NCBI GenBank assembly: GCA_023213395.1
Contig: CM041465.1
Coordinates: 238,521,741 to 238,585,740 of the forward strand
Length of the DNA stretch: 64,000 bases
Direction of reading: 5' to 3'
From: Cycas panzhihuaensis
Lineage: Eukaryota; Cycadophyta
Shown: positions 21,991 to 33,204 of the stretch, one piece after another
How positions within the stretch are numbered: position 1 is the stretch's first letter
Layout of the letters: every line of letters begins with the position of its first letter
Position numbers and translations under genes: made by a program
The notes under the pieces: model-generated
Seen by the model: the letters and a program-made list of their open reading frames with translations, nothing else
Database searches by the model: none
Told to the model about the DNA's origin: nothing

Positions 21991-24782
21991 GAAAAAGTGT
22001 GGTTCAATTCGGAATTATCTTATTTAATGTGAAAACTAATCTATTTAGCAATGTGGTCTTGCTTAAAAAAAGAAAAATTCTTTTGATAACAGAAAAAAAA
22101 TGCTCTAAGCAAGATGAAATGAAAACTTTTACAAAAACTCTTTTTGTTTTTTTTCAAAAAAAACATATAATGCCCTTTAAACAAATGTAATATGCCTTTG
22201 AAAAAAAATGCAATTTTCCTTTTATAAGTGCAAGAAAGATGATATTTTTCAACAACTTTGATACAAAATTATAATGATCAATAAGGAAGTAATGATGCTT
22301 AAAACTTTTCACTTATGCAAGATTTGAAATAAACTTTTGAGAATAAATAGTTTTCAAATAGATGCCAATTTCTCAAATGAGTAATAAATCTTCAATGTAA
22401 AAAAAATCCTTTTTATATAAGAACAACTTTTATATATTACCTTATAAACAAATGCTTGTTCAAAATAATGTAAAGTGCTTGTAGAAAGATCAAGCAGAAA
22501 CTTGAGTAAACAAGGAAATATGAACTAGAATTTTCTTTATAATTTTTGAAAGAAGACAAGCTTGTTAGGATGTATATATATACTCAACTTTAACAGATTG
22601 AAAACTATATTGAATGAGGTTAGAATAGCTTAAAATTTTATCAATATGTAGATTGCTGAGATGTGAATCCAATAAAATAGACGGTTTTGAAAATGGATAC
22701 CAATAAATCACGTTTTGAATGAGGCAAAGGAATGGACCTCCTTGTGGAGCCTAGCAGGAGCAGGGTAGGCAAAAATTGCATAAAAATACTAATTAATCTT
22801 TAGAAAAAGGTTCAATAAATGATCAAATATTATTGATGAAGTAATTAATATTCTGCCAATTGAAAATTTTGAAAAATATATTAAACAGGTGTAAAAAAAC
22901 AACAGATTTAGGCCAATAAAATATCTCAACTTTAACTGATTTGAAATATAAGCAAAATGTGTCAAAATATATAAAAAATTATATCACAATGAAGAGAAAT
23001 GAGTCGACTTCCCAAAGGCGGCGGAAATAATCGATAAAATATGCAAAAGTTATAGTGAAAAATATAACAAGTGTCTTTATGGAGAAAGTTTAAGAAACAG
23101 GCAAAAACAACTAAATTTCTTATTTTAGCGATTAAAATATTAGTGAAAATGAACTCAAAGAATTAAAATAAAAAATGGGTATTAAATTCTGTATGACGTA
23201 GATCACTATAGAAAAAATTTAGACACAAAACAGTTTACCAGAAATAAATGACAGCCAGTTCTAAAACCGATTTTGTTAAAATTGCAAAAAATGCTGAAAT
23301 TTCAAAAGTCCAATGTTAAAAGGGTCGAAACAAGGTCAAATGGGCACCAAATTGGTCTTATGACCAGTCGAAATCGGTCTATGGAAAATTTCTGATCTAT
23401 TGGCGTAGGTTTAAATGCGAACCGATGAGCCAAATAGAAGTTATGGCCTCAAAAGCGCCAATAACCCTATGGAAAAATAAAATTAAAAAAAAATAAAGTT
23501 TAAAATTGAAAAAACACTTATTAAAAAGTGTTTGAAGATGGACTACGCTGGGATTGAACCCAAGACCAGTCAGGAAACAGAAACCTCCGATGCTAGGAGG
23601 GTGAACTCGCTCGTCAGGTTTAAAAACAGAACTTAAACCCTTTTAAAACCGGATTTTTAAAAAACATGTAATAATCAAATTTAAAAGAATATGAGTGCAT
23701 TAAGGGCGCAAACAGCGGAATGATGAGGATGCATTAAGGGCGCAAACAGCCGAATGATGAGGACGCAAACGTAATGAATAAAAGGCGTAGCAAACACAAT
23801 AAATGCAAAGGCGATTTAATGAGTGACGGTTCAATCAATAAACGGAAACGCGAAAAGATATATATTGGCGATTAATGCATACGGTTCAATAAACCGAATA
23901 ATGCAATTTAAGCATGACAAAACGCAACGCCGCAATAAATATATCACAAACGTAGCATAATATATATAAGCAATGCAATATATATATAAACAAATACGAA
24001 TGAAATAAACGGCTACGGCAACGAGAAGCAAGCGGCGGCGGCCTTAGCGGCAGACCAAGGAATGCATGAGATGGGCGGTCGAATCGACAGGTAAGTAATG
24101 CGATTAAATTGATATCAAACGCATAAAGGCAAACGCTCATAAATAGCACAAAGGAAGATGCCTCGCAGGAAGAAGAGGATGATAAATAAATAAAGACGTG
24201 AACGAACGGAACAATGAAATCAAGGGTGCTTAGGAAGGGGTGAGGAATATGTATGCGTAAAGCGGGCTCGTGAGGATAGGGCTACGGAGAGATATGCAGA
24301 GAGGGCTACAGAGAGATATGCACGGAGGCGAACACGCCCAAAGAGGCAATGCAGAGCACGAGATGCAAGGAAAGCAGGAGCTAGCTCGGTTGATGGGCCA
24401 GAACAAGCGACTATATATATGTTTGTAAATATATGTACAAATTGTAAAAATTAATCCAGTACACAAACTATAAATCTATCAAGTGCATATATATTCAAGT
24501 GCATATATATCGGAGATCAAAAGGAGCAAATAAGAGGCATATGTCAAAAATATTTATTTATTTATATGTTTGAAAAAATAAAAAAATGAAACGAAGAACC
24601 TGGTTTCCGTATGGAGAGCAAACTTTCGAGCGGGAGATCTTCCTCCACAGTGGATGGAATCCAGATCCGTCTTCTCCAGCGGATAGATGAGCTCGCCAGA
24701 ATCTCAACGAGCAGTCATATAACAACGTTTCGCTAGACGATTGAGCAACTAAAAATAGAAACTAGACAATAGTGTCACCGTG
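21991..24782 (-). other. Long AT-rich leader of C with small tandem repeats
   Basis: No open frame of interest is found. The part at about 22850-23460 is homologous, in reverse orientation, to 43380-44000 in element E. Tandem repeats occur at 23697-23764 (two 34-bp units with GCATTAAGGGCGCAAACAGC), at about 24283-24336 (two units around GGGCTACRGAGAGATATGCA) and at about 24483-24514 (two 16-bp units CAAGTGCATATATATY). The short open frames at 23831-24466 follow these repeats and are not genes. Confidence 0.6.
23540..23625 (-). promoter_or_regulatory. tRNA-like box A/box B pair in leader of C
   Basis: The minus strand has GGGTTCAATCCC (23550-23561), one mismatch from the Pol III box B consensus GGTTCGANNCC. 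Upstream is TAGCATCGGAGG (23584-23595), close to box A TRGCNNAGYNGG. The spacing is about 22 bp, shorter than in most tRNA genes. I cannot fold a complete tRNA. It may be a tRNA-derived relic or chance. Confidence 0.3.
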
Positions 24783-24794
24783 GCTCTGATACCA
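24783..24794 (-). other. Primer binding site of element C
   Basis: On the minus strand it reads TGGTATCAGAGC, a perfect match to the plant Copia primer site for initiator-Met tRNA. The expected LTR is missing on its upstream side; B sequence (ACTAGCAAGAAAATG) begins at 24795. Confidence 0.8.
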
Positions 24795-25187
24795 ACTAGC
24801 AAGAAAATGCAAGCATTACCTCTATCCATAACTAAAGCTAAATATTATACACTTCTTGAAGCTAGTGAAGAATCACTCTGGCTTAAATCTCTATTAAGTA
24901 AACTTGAATTATTTCCTAACTCTTCAATTGAAATTAAACTTGATAATCAAGGTGTGATTTCTATTGTTACTAATCATGTTGCTCACTCTAGAACAAAACA
25001 TATAGAATTACATCAACACTTTATTTGTAATCTTATAAATGATGATATTATTCCCTTGTCTTATTATCTTATAAAGTTGCAGATTGTAGACATTCTTACA
25101 AATCCATTGACCGAAGTAAAGTTGTTAAAGTTAAGAGAATTATTAAAGATTACAAAAGTCCTCATTAAAGAGGGATCAACATGTTGA
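24795..25187 (+). pseudogene. RNase H end of Copia B
   Basis: The B frame resumes after element C with TSKKMQALPLSITKAKYY, the usual Copia SKKQ...STEAEY motif. It continues through LDNQGVISIVTN (catalytic Asp in the DN position), HSRTKHIELHQHFI and DILTNPLTEVKLLKLRELL, ending at a stop at 25185-25187. This is an open, stop-free stretch of about 130 codons. The GTG that appears to open the frame belongs to element C and is not a start. The polypurine tract and 3' LTR follow 80 bp later. Confidence 0.9.
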
Positions 25188-25266
25188 AGCCTTCTTTATC
25201 TTCATCCTTTCTTCTTACTTCTTCTTATGTATTATCTATTGTATAAAAGATAGCATTCAAAGGGGA

Positions 25267-25771
25267 TGTTAGAATAATATTATGGTCTAATATTACCTTT
25301 TATGTTACTTTATTAAATAATCTTATTATTATAAGGTTTATTTAAAAAGGGTAGTTATCTTTTCAACAAACCTCTCCTCCTATTTATCTCTTCCTAGATT
25401 TTAGGAAGTTGGTCCTAATGATTATAATAGTCCTAATGCTAGTCTAAATTGTCTTAAGGTGGTTAGAATGGTTGAGGCTAGTCAAGTTGAAATGCTAGTA
25501 CACATGTTCTACACTAGAGAGAATATGAGATCCTCTTGAATATTGTAATGTATTTCTTACTTATTTATTAATATATATAACTCTGATAGAGGTGGTTTTT
25601 TCATCCCCATTAGGGGATTTTTCCACCTATCTAATCTCTGTTTTAGTGTGTGGTTTATTTATACATTTCCAAGTCTTTTAAATGATATTATGTAAATTGA
25701 TATTTATTTATAAACATTTTCCTATGATTAATAAAAATATTACAAATTGTAAATAATCCCTGTCTCCATCA
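25267..25771 (+). repeat. 3' LTR of Copia element B
   Basis: The 505-bp LTR is preceded by the purine run AAAGGGGA (25257-25265 region). It starts TGTTAGAATAATATTATG and ends TCTCCATCA. The right target duplication AATGA is at 25772-25776. Confidence 0.92.
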
Positions 25772-25776
25772 AATGA

Positions 25777-26458
25777 TCAAAAGAAAATGGATTTTTTTTG
25801 TTTTAGTCCACTCTCCTAAATGTTAAGCCTCAATCTAGGTAATCTTGAGGTGAAAAACATGTTAGAGAGGTGCATTAAATACAAATCTAAATATTGTTGG
25901 CCATAATTTAATTTGTATCAGTCGTACTACAAATATCTTCATGGCATTATGAAGATATCTACATGGTATAAAAATTAAAGCAAGGTAGACATAAATCAAA
26001 GTGGGGTAGAGGTATTATCAAAATTAATTAAAATTAATAAAAATTAAGGGGGGGCTTAATATCGAGGGTCAAGAGCTCCTCTCTAAATCCCTATAAATTG
26101 ACTCAAGGCCATCTAAGGGACTAATAGATAGAGAGAAAGTATAATACATACATAAAATTGAGTCAAAACATGATGAAAATGATAGACATTGAAGTGCCAA
26201 AATAAATGAGGGGCATCTTGTCAGCTATAAGACCACTATAGGGGCTTAAATATGTCATTAGATTGGAGTCCTAGTCATTATAGGCAAAAAATAGGCACAA
26301 GCAAGCTAAGTAAACAAAGAAACCAAGTATCTAGGTAGCCAATAAAGCATCATATACGATAGTGATTATAACGAATATAATAAAAATAAAAGATAAAATG
26401 CATACCTACACTTACCTATGCCATGAACTCCAAATCCATTCTCGGTAGGTAGGAAATA
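25777..26458 (-). mobile_element. Gy2 5' LTR, segment 3 of 3
   Basis: Right flank of element B. Landmarks shared in order with the solo LTR at 52086-54679 include TCGTACTACAAAT (solo TCGTACCACGACAAA), with a TACATGGTAT palindrome partner, and the terminal block AAATCCATTCTCGGTAGG then GGAAATA (solo GAGTCCATTCCCAGTAGC then GGAAACA). The outer end of the element is therefore at about 26458. The single run of seven Gs at 26047 has no counterpart I can place. Confidence 0.6.
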
Positions 26459-27290
26459 AAGGCTTTATTAGGTCAAGTATTTTTCCATAGGGAGCTCTGA
26501 TTCTATTTATCAAGGAAAAAGATAGAACCTTAAAACTATGTATTGATTATCACTAATTAAATAAGGCAAGTCAAGAATAAGTATGTCCTACCTAAGATTA
26601 AAGACTTATTTAGTTAAATAAAGGGAGCAAATATATTTAATCTCAAATTAGGATAAAAGAGGAAGATATCTTCAAAATTATTTTTAGAACAATGTATAGG
26701 TATTATAAATTTCTAGTAATACCATTTGGCTTGACAAGTATGCATATGATATTTATGTGCTTGGTGAATAATGTGTTTAAAGAGTATTTATATAAATTTA
26801 TCAATATATTTATTGATGACATATTAATTTATTTAAAGACTAAGGAAGATCATAATGAATATCTATGTATTGTGTTATAATTGCTTTGAGAACAAACGTT
26901 GTATGCTAAGTTTAGAAAGTGTGAGTTTTATAAGAAGTAAATCATTTAGGTCATGTTAATTTTAAAGAAAGAATATCTATTAATCTATAGAAGGTAATGG
27001 AAATAATGGATTGGTTGTCACCCAATAATATGCAGGAGGTAAGGAGTTTTATAGGTCTTATAAGGCACTATAGAAGATATGTGAAAAACTTTTCTAGAAT
27101 TACAATCCCTATTACCTCATTATAAAAGAGTAATGCCAAATTTATATGGATAGATTTATATAAAAGAAGATTTCAACTATTGAAGAGTTTGCTAAGTACA
27201 ACTCCCATTCTTATTATACATGGTCTAAATTCTAATTTTCTAGATATTAAATATTAATGTATATTTTAGGCTCATAATCTTAGATTATAA
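26459..27290 (+). pseudogene. Ty3/Gypsy reverse transcriptase-RNase H remnant (Gy1)
   Basis: The plus strand reads LFIKEKDRTLKLCIDYHQLNKAS, then YRYYKFLVIPFGLTSM, then a typical Gypsy catalytic box FIDDILIY at 26809-26832 inside a 62-codon open frame. A GYYRRFI-like part follows (GTIEDM / FSRI), then FQLLKSLLSTTPILI, the end of the RT connection. There are many stops and frame changes. The strand is opposite to Gy2, and Gy2's outer LTR end falls exactly where this reading begins, so Gy1 was the host of the Gy2 insertion. Confidence 0.82.
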
Positions 27291-27608
27291 GCCTCCCCTT
27301 AATATTTATGTTATAAAAGAATTAAGATATTTTTATATTATATGAGTGATAAGTCAATGAGGTTTATGATCTATTTCTGATAATCTAAGAATGATATGAA
27401 TGTAATGACAATAAGTAAGAAAAGATATATACTCATCTCTTTACTTTGCATAGATTTTTTTAACTCAGATCAATAATTTATAAGTGTATATGCAAGATTA
27501 CCTATTGATGTGATTGATGAAATAATTCCCCTTTGCTAATGATGAGTTTAACCATGGTCAATGGTTGTTTGGTCATTCCTTCAAGTATGATAGGCCAAGA
27601 AAAGTTTC
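27291..27608. other. Unassigned AT-rich stretch
   Basis: It may be the tail of Gy1, but I see no RNase H or integrase motif and no repeat. Confidence 0.4.
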
Positions 27609-27613
27609 TTAGC

Positions 27614-27910
27614 ATTGACAAGACAAGGTCCTAATAACCTGAAACTGCCACCAAGATCTAAACTATTTTGTAACTAGTTATATGAATTAAAACTATAATT
27701 TAACATGCAAGTTCTAAAACCAGAGATAATATAACAAAATGAATAAGAAATCTAAACATCATATATACACCTGATATAACATGATAAAACCCTAATAATG
27801 TGCTAAGGAAACATCCACACAGGAAAGGTATCAATCTTTATTATCAATGAATGGAGAAATATATGCAATCTATAGCAGAATGCTCACAACAATAACAACT
27901 AGCCACCCAA
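27614..27910 (-). repeat. Left LTR of A3, first piece
   Basis: It matches 41414 to about 41708 of the right LTR, with AAGATCTAAACTATT and the AACATGATAAAACCC block. It stops at 27910 where element D starts. Confidence 0.85.
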
Positions 27911-28209
27911 TTAAAAAGAATGGATCTATCATTCATCTCCATGCACTAAACACAAATGCAAACATAGGAGCAAGAGAGACTTGAGAGAAAGAAAGTAGCT
28001 CTCACAAAATAGGGAGGTAAAAATGAGCCTCCTTCATTAAGCTTTCACTTTTATATTGAGAGAGGGAGCATTAAACTTAGGTGAAATGAAATTATACATA
28101 ATGCATATGAAAGTGAATTTTACTTAAGTGATCTAATTTAAAGTTCACTTAATACCCTTTTTAGAAATAATCAACTAATGTAATAACCTTGTGATATTAA
28201 TCCTTTACA
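27911..28209 (-). repeat. 3' LTR of element D
   Basis: The LTR is 299 bp. In minus orientation it runs from TGTAAAGGATTAATATCAC to the mutated end CTTTTTAA. It follows the polypurine tract GGGGGAGAT. Confidence 0.82.
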
Positions 28210-28679
28210 ATCTCCCCCTTAATGGTAGAAGGTCATTTCATCCTATTTTATTCTATTTTATGAGGTCTTCATTTGAGCCTCATATAAACAAACTACTATG
28301 ACACTTTTGTGGGAAACCCTCATGGGGAAGAAAACTCATGGATTTTTTAATCTACTAACCTAGCTTAGGTGGCTCTTTAAATGAAGCTAGATAGCCAATC
28401 AGTACAATGAATTTGGTAGCTAAAATCTACTAAGTCTTGATATACCATTTGGTCATCCCCCATGCCCTTTTAGGTTTTCACAAGTTTTGATTTTCTAAAA
28501 TAATACAAACCTTATCCTTTCACATCCACAAGGGGTTTTCATGAATGGGATAGAGCAAAGACTTACTCTTGTCCTTCTCCGTCCATAAGGGGTTTTCTCT
28601 AATGAGATAGAGTATGATGGTCCTATTATCATCTCTTCCAATTAGTCAAAGATGGATGCCTTAAGGCCGAGTTACTTTC

Positions 28680-30638
28680 AAAACTATTTAAACTTCACCC
28701 TCTTTAGTGGTTTGGTGAAGATATCAGCCATTTGATCTGCTGTATGGCAGTACTTTAGTTGAATTATGCCATGATGAACTAGTTTTCTAGTCTTGTGGAC
28801 TTTCATACTTATATGTTTGATACAATCATGAAATACAGAATTTTTAACCATTTGGATTATAGATTGAGTATCTACATGTAATCTAGTAGAATTTATTTGG
28901 GTGGAATTTAATGTATTCAATAATTTTCTAAACTATATAACCTCCTTGCTTGTCTCAGAAGCAGCAATATATTCAACTTTGGTAGTTTAGTCTACAACTA
29001 TCTTCTACCATCTGGATCTCCATAATATTAGCGTTGTTCCAAGAAATGTTATGTACCCAGACATAGATCTTCCTGTGTTTTTATCTGCAGCAAAGTTTGA
29101 GTCTATGTATGTATAAAGTTTAAATTCTACATTGGGTTCATATAACAAACTATATTTGCTAGTCATCTTCAGATACCTCAACACTTATATTGTAGCTTGC
29201 CAATTATTTTATTTAGGATTTGTCATGAATCTTGTAAGAATGCTGATAGAGTATGTAATATATAGCCTTGTGTTAGTAGTATAGATGAGAGTACCTACAA
29301 GTTGCCTATAGAGTGTTGCATCTGCCTCCTTAGTGTCACCATTAGCTAAGAGTTTAATATTAGGCTCCATAGGTGAATCCACTAGTCAAGCACCTTCCAA
29401 CTAAAACTTTGTCAGGAGATCATTAATATATTTTTCTTGGGAGAGGAAGATTTTTCCATTTTTTTCAGTTACTTCAATTCCCAAGTAATATTTCATCAAC
29501 TAGAGGTTAGACAATTCAAAAGTTTTAGCAAGGTCCTTCTTCGGCTGGTTGATTACCTATTCACTATTCCCCGTTATTAGCATATCATCTATAAAGATTA
29601 GAAGATAAGTGACTTTATCATTTTGGCACTTGAAGAATAATATTGCATCAATATCTTGATAGTCATAAACCTCATATCTAAGTTATCTCATTCTTTCAAA
29701 CAACTTAGTAAACTAAGCACAAGGGATTGCTTTAAGCTATAGAAGGACTTTTTGAGCTTGCAAACCTTATGCTCCTGACTGTCAATCTCATATCCTTCTA
29801 GCTGAGCCATGTGAATTTCTTCTTTAAGGTCCCCTTTGAGATATGTGGTCTTAACATTGAGTTGGTGGATTTTCTAACCCTGTTGAGTAGCCAAGGCTAT
29901 AAGAGTTCTAATTTTAGGCCACCTGGTTGTAGGAGCAAAGATTTTAGTGTAGTTAATGCATTCCCTTTATGTGAATCCTTTTTATACCAACCTCACTTTA
30001 TGTTTTTTCAGAGTGGCATCTAATCTGTACTTGCTTTTGAACACCCATTTATTTTGAACTACCTTTCTTCTAAGTGGTAGATCAACAAGATCCCATGTAC
30101 CTTTCTTGATAAGAGATTAGTACTCTTCTTATATGACATTTCTCCAAGCTATATGTTTTATAGATTCTTGGTATGTTAAGGGCTCTTCATTAAGTGTAAA
30201 GTGCAATTCTGCTAGTTTAATCTCAACAGAAAGTGACTCATGCATCCTTGCTCTATGGGTACTTCTAGTGCTAGTTTTGCCTACCTCATCTGATCGCATA
30301 TCCTTGTGTAGTTGGTATGTTTCACAAAAACCTTAGATTAGGAATGAGGTTTTTATTTCCATAGCCTCTTGGTCTTCATTTTGATCTTGAAAAAGATCGT
30401 ATAAAATGTTTGGCATGGAGGAAGTTAACGATGCTGGAGAAGATGGGCCAGCCACTCATGTTAGAGAAGATGATACTTCTACTATAGATTTGCCTTTATC
30501 AACTTGGATATTCGTAAATGATGGTTCTAGATGTGTACAGATTGGTTGGGAGTCACAATTTATATCCTCCATGGCTCTATTGTCATATTCCAAGATTTTG
30601 AGCAATTATTGAGTACCTGCTCCCCTAAATTTTATAAT
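28680..30638 (-). pseudogene. Copia D reverse transcriptase and RNase H
   Basis: The RNase H tail is clear in the 78-codon frame 28920-28684: STRLHVDTQSIIQMVKN, KHISMKVHKTRKLVHHG and QMADIFTKPLKRVKF. Upstream on the minus strand the reverse transcriptase can be followed through many stops. The catalytic box FIDDMLI is intact at about 29580-29600 and CKLKKSL-like text lies near 29740. The two aspartates of the YxDD box remain, but frames change repeatedly, so nothing is functional. Confidence 0.8.
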
Positions 30639-31560
30639 CTAGATATCGAATTCATTAACATCATTAAATTGATATGAAGGCATCTTGGAGTCAAGTCTGA
30701 GTAATTGATCTCCAATCTCTAAAAAGATAGCATCTCTAGTGATGATGATTTTACACTGTGAAGGTATGAAAACCTTATATCCCTTTTTATACATAGGGTA
30801 TCTGACAAAGTTACCCTTGATGGCTCTATCTTGAAGCTTGTTTCTATGTTCCTCTATAATGTGAGCATAACAAGTAGAGCCAAAAATTCTAAAGTGGGGT
30901 ACATAGGGGGTTTGTCCATACCACATTTCATGTAGAGAGGGGATAAGCTTGGAGGGACTAATAGTGTTAATATAATACATATTAGTCCAGATAGCCTCAA
31001 CCCAAAGATAGATAGGGACATTCTTATATACCAACATAGTACGAGCCATGTTCATGATGGTCCTATTCATGTGCTCGGTCACTCTATTTTGCTGAGGTGT
31101 ACCAACAATAGTGGTCTGATGTTTGATTCCATGTTGACGTAGGTATAATTCAAACTCATTGGATGTGTACTCACCACCATTATCATATGTGAGTATTTTG
31201 ATCTTGAATTTAGATTTATTTTCCACACAGGCCTTGAAAGCTTGAAATATAGAAAAAGCTTCATCTTTCTTTACAAGAAAAGCAACCTATATTTTCTTGG
31301 TAAAATCATCAATGAAAATAATATAGTACCACTTCTATTTGAGAGAAGGGATGGGCATAGGACTGCAAATATCTGAGTGTACAAGCTGTAAAGGTTAGCT
31401 AGATTTCCATTGACTATGAGGAAAAGGTTGTATTTCAGATTTAGCAATAATATATACTTCATATTTGAAGGGATTATAAGAGAGCCTTGGTAAACCAAGA
31501 AGAGTGGATTGTAGTTCTCTTAAATAATCAATTTTGATATGGCCCATATGAACAAACCAT
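30639..31560 (-). pseudogene. Copia D integrase
   Basis: A 195-codon open frame (31226-30639) holds most of the integrase core. The first aspartate is upstream, in a second frame, in FIDDFTKKI (about 31290). The second aspartate is in TYDNGGEYTSNEFE, and the glutamate is in RVTEHMNRTIMNMARTM, where the usual GVAERKNR has drifted. The C-terminal part reads YVPHFRIFGSTCYAHI, then YKKGYKVFIPSQ. Length and order are normal for Copia. A frameshift near 31230 separates the two aspartates. Confidence 0.88.
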
Positions 31561-33204
31561 AGGGCCACTTAGGACAACTTTTGAGGAATCAAGGTTGTGG
31601 TAAAAGAAGAGTCATCATTAACATAATTAGCTTTAAAGGATGGTGAGCTAGTTAGGCAAAAAAGTTTTCCATCAAGAATTCTAGCCATGACCACAGCACT
31701 TGAAGGAGGGTGAATGAAACAGAGATTTTGATTATTTACAATTATACTCAGATCAAATCCATGAGAGAGAAGGGTGGACATGGAGAGTAGGTTTTGCTTT
31801 AGAGTAAGAATATATAAAACATCAACAAGTGTAAAATCTAGAAGGCCTAGAAGTTTGAGGCAAACAGTTCTAAGCCCTTTGACTGGCTAAGATAATTTAT
31901 CAGCCATGTATATAACACCACAAACTTTAGAGTCAAAATCCTAAAATAATTAGTGATGACAAGCCATGTGTTATGTGGCTCTAGTATCCATGATCCATGA
32001 TGAATTATTTGAGGTGGCACTATTTGCAACTCTAAGTGGTGAAAGCAGAAGTAAATAAGCATAGCCACAATGAGCCTGAATATACTTAGTGAATCTATCA
32101 ATAACATTTGATGAAGTGGTCCCAATTCTTTGAAGTTGTGCATGAGCAAATTGTATTCCACCAAAAGCATCTTTAAAAGAAGTATTATCAACATTATGTA
32201 CACCATGGTACTGTTGATAACTTGGTAGTTTATTGGTGACAGTTCTATAATTTTAGCATAATGTCTTTTTCTATTATACCTTTGGCACATAATTATTTGA
32301 TTTCTAGTCCCACAAGAAGTATTAGGCTGGTTGGATTGTCTCTGATTACTGGATCTAGGTTTAGGTTGATTATTTTATCCTTGGTATTGAGACTATTTTT
32401 GTTGGAATTAAGGAGCCTGTTGACCAAGAGGGCATTGTCCTTATTGTCTACCTCTTCCTATTCCATGGGAATTACCACCTCTGCGAGAGTATTGACCTTG
32501 ATTTTTGGTATAACAAAGATCTTCTTCCACTTCAAAAGTAGTATTAGTTAGATCTGATACAGTGGAAAAGTTAGTATCAAAGGTCTTATCAAATTCAATA
32601 AACTTATCAACATGATCTTCAAAGTTTAGGGTCTTCAAAGTGCCACTAGATTGAAGACTTCCCAATAGATTTATATAATATGGGATATAAAAACATGACT
32701 AAATCAAGAAATCCCATGTAATGCATTGAGTTTTAAAATCTTTATCAATGGATTACTTGATTAGACGAAGGAGATTGATTGCCTCACTTACATGTCCTTT
32801 TTACATTTCTAATTTGTTCATCTTCAACACTAAGTGAACAAATTCTAAGTCTAATTTAGTGTCAAAGTTCTTCTTAAGAACTTCAAGAACTTTCCATGCT
32901 ATATCATATATAGCTTCATCAATGAGATTATGCAAGGAATAATTAGTGACAAGCAATATCCCTATATGTATTTTATTATTATCAAGTTCCCATTGGCATT
33001 TAGATGTAGCTTCAGTGGGAGCAATTAGAGCACCTCCAGAAGAAGAAGATAAGGTAGTTGTAGCTACAATAGATGATGTAGGTTACAAGTGATCTCTCCA
33101 TAGGCCTTCATACTTTATAACATTTATGACACCAGTGAATTACATGTCCCAATTTTCTTTCCTTTTCAGAATGTAGTTCACATTTTTCTTGAACTGTGAA
33201 GACA
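31561..33204 (-). pseudogene. Copia D gag and protease
   Basis: ATG at about 33204 opens gag (MSSQFKKNVNYILKRKENWD). It continues through SKCQWELDNNKIH and LVHLVLKMNKLEM with several stops. A short open frame at 32665-32441 is the middle of gag (LHGSLQSSGTLKTLNFEDHV-like text). The zinc knuckle remnant CQRYNRKRHYAKII lies near 32290-32245; its second and last cysteines are lost. The protease active site reads SWIMDTRAT-HM near 31990, so D-S/T-G has become D-T-R. The pre-integrase part follows at 31781-31569. Confidence 0.75.

Larger units (their letters stand above)
16884..24794 (-). mobile_element. Copia element C nested in B, lacking a 5' LTR
   Basis: On the minus strand the order is primer binding site (24794-24783), a leader of about 3.3 kb, gag, protease, integrase, reverse transcriptase, RNase H, a polypurine tract and one LTR (17219-16884). 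No LTR lies on the upstream side: the primer site abuts B coding sequence directly. A 5-bp repeat CTGAT is present at both junctions (16883-16887 and 24786-24790) but overlaps the LTR end on one side and the primer site on the other. C is better preserved than the other Copia elements here, so it is probably a younger insertion. Confidence 0.85.
5486..25771 (+). mobile_element. Complete Copia element B, with two nested insertions
   Basis: Element B has a 5' LTR at 5486-6036, the initiator-Met primer site from 6037, decayed gag, protease and integrase at about 7770-10084, reverse transcriptase at 15373-16883, RNase H at 24795-25187 and a 3' LTR at 25267-25771. It is flanked by a perfect target duplication AATGA (5481-5485 and 25772-25776). 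Without element A2 (10085-15372) and element C (16884-24794) it would be about 7 kb. The B protein frame resumes correctly on the far side of each insertion, which confirms the reconstruction. The LTRs differ clearly from each other, so B is old. Confidence 0.92.

Noticed and set aside
23540-23625. A tRNA gene
   Set aside because: Box-like motifs are present but no acceptor stem or anticodon arm with U33 can be folded.
24780-24800. GTG start of a 135-codon gene
   Set aside because: The GTG belongs to element C; the following frame is the RNase H end of element B.
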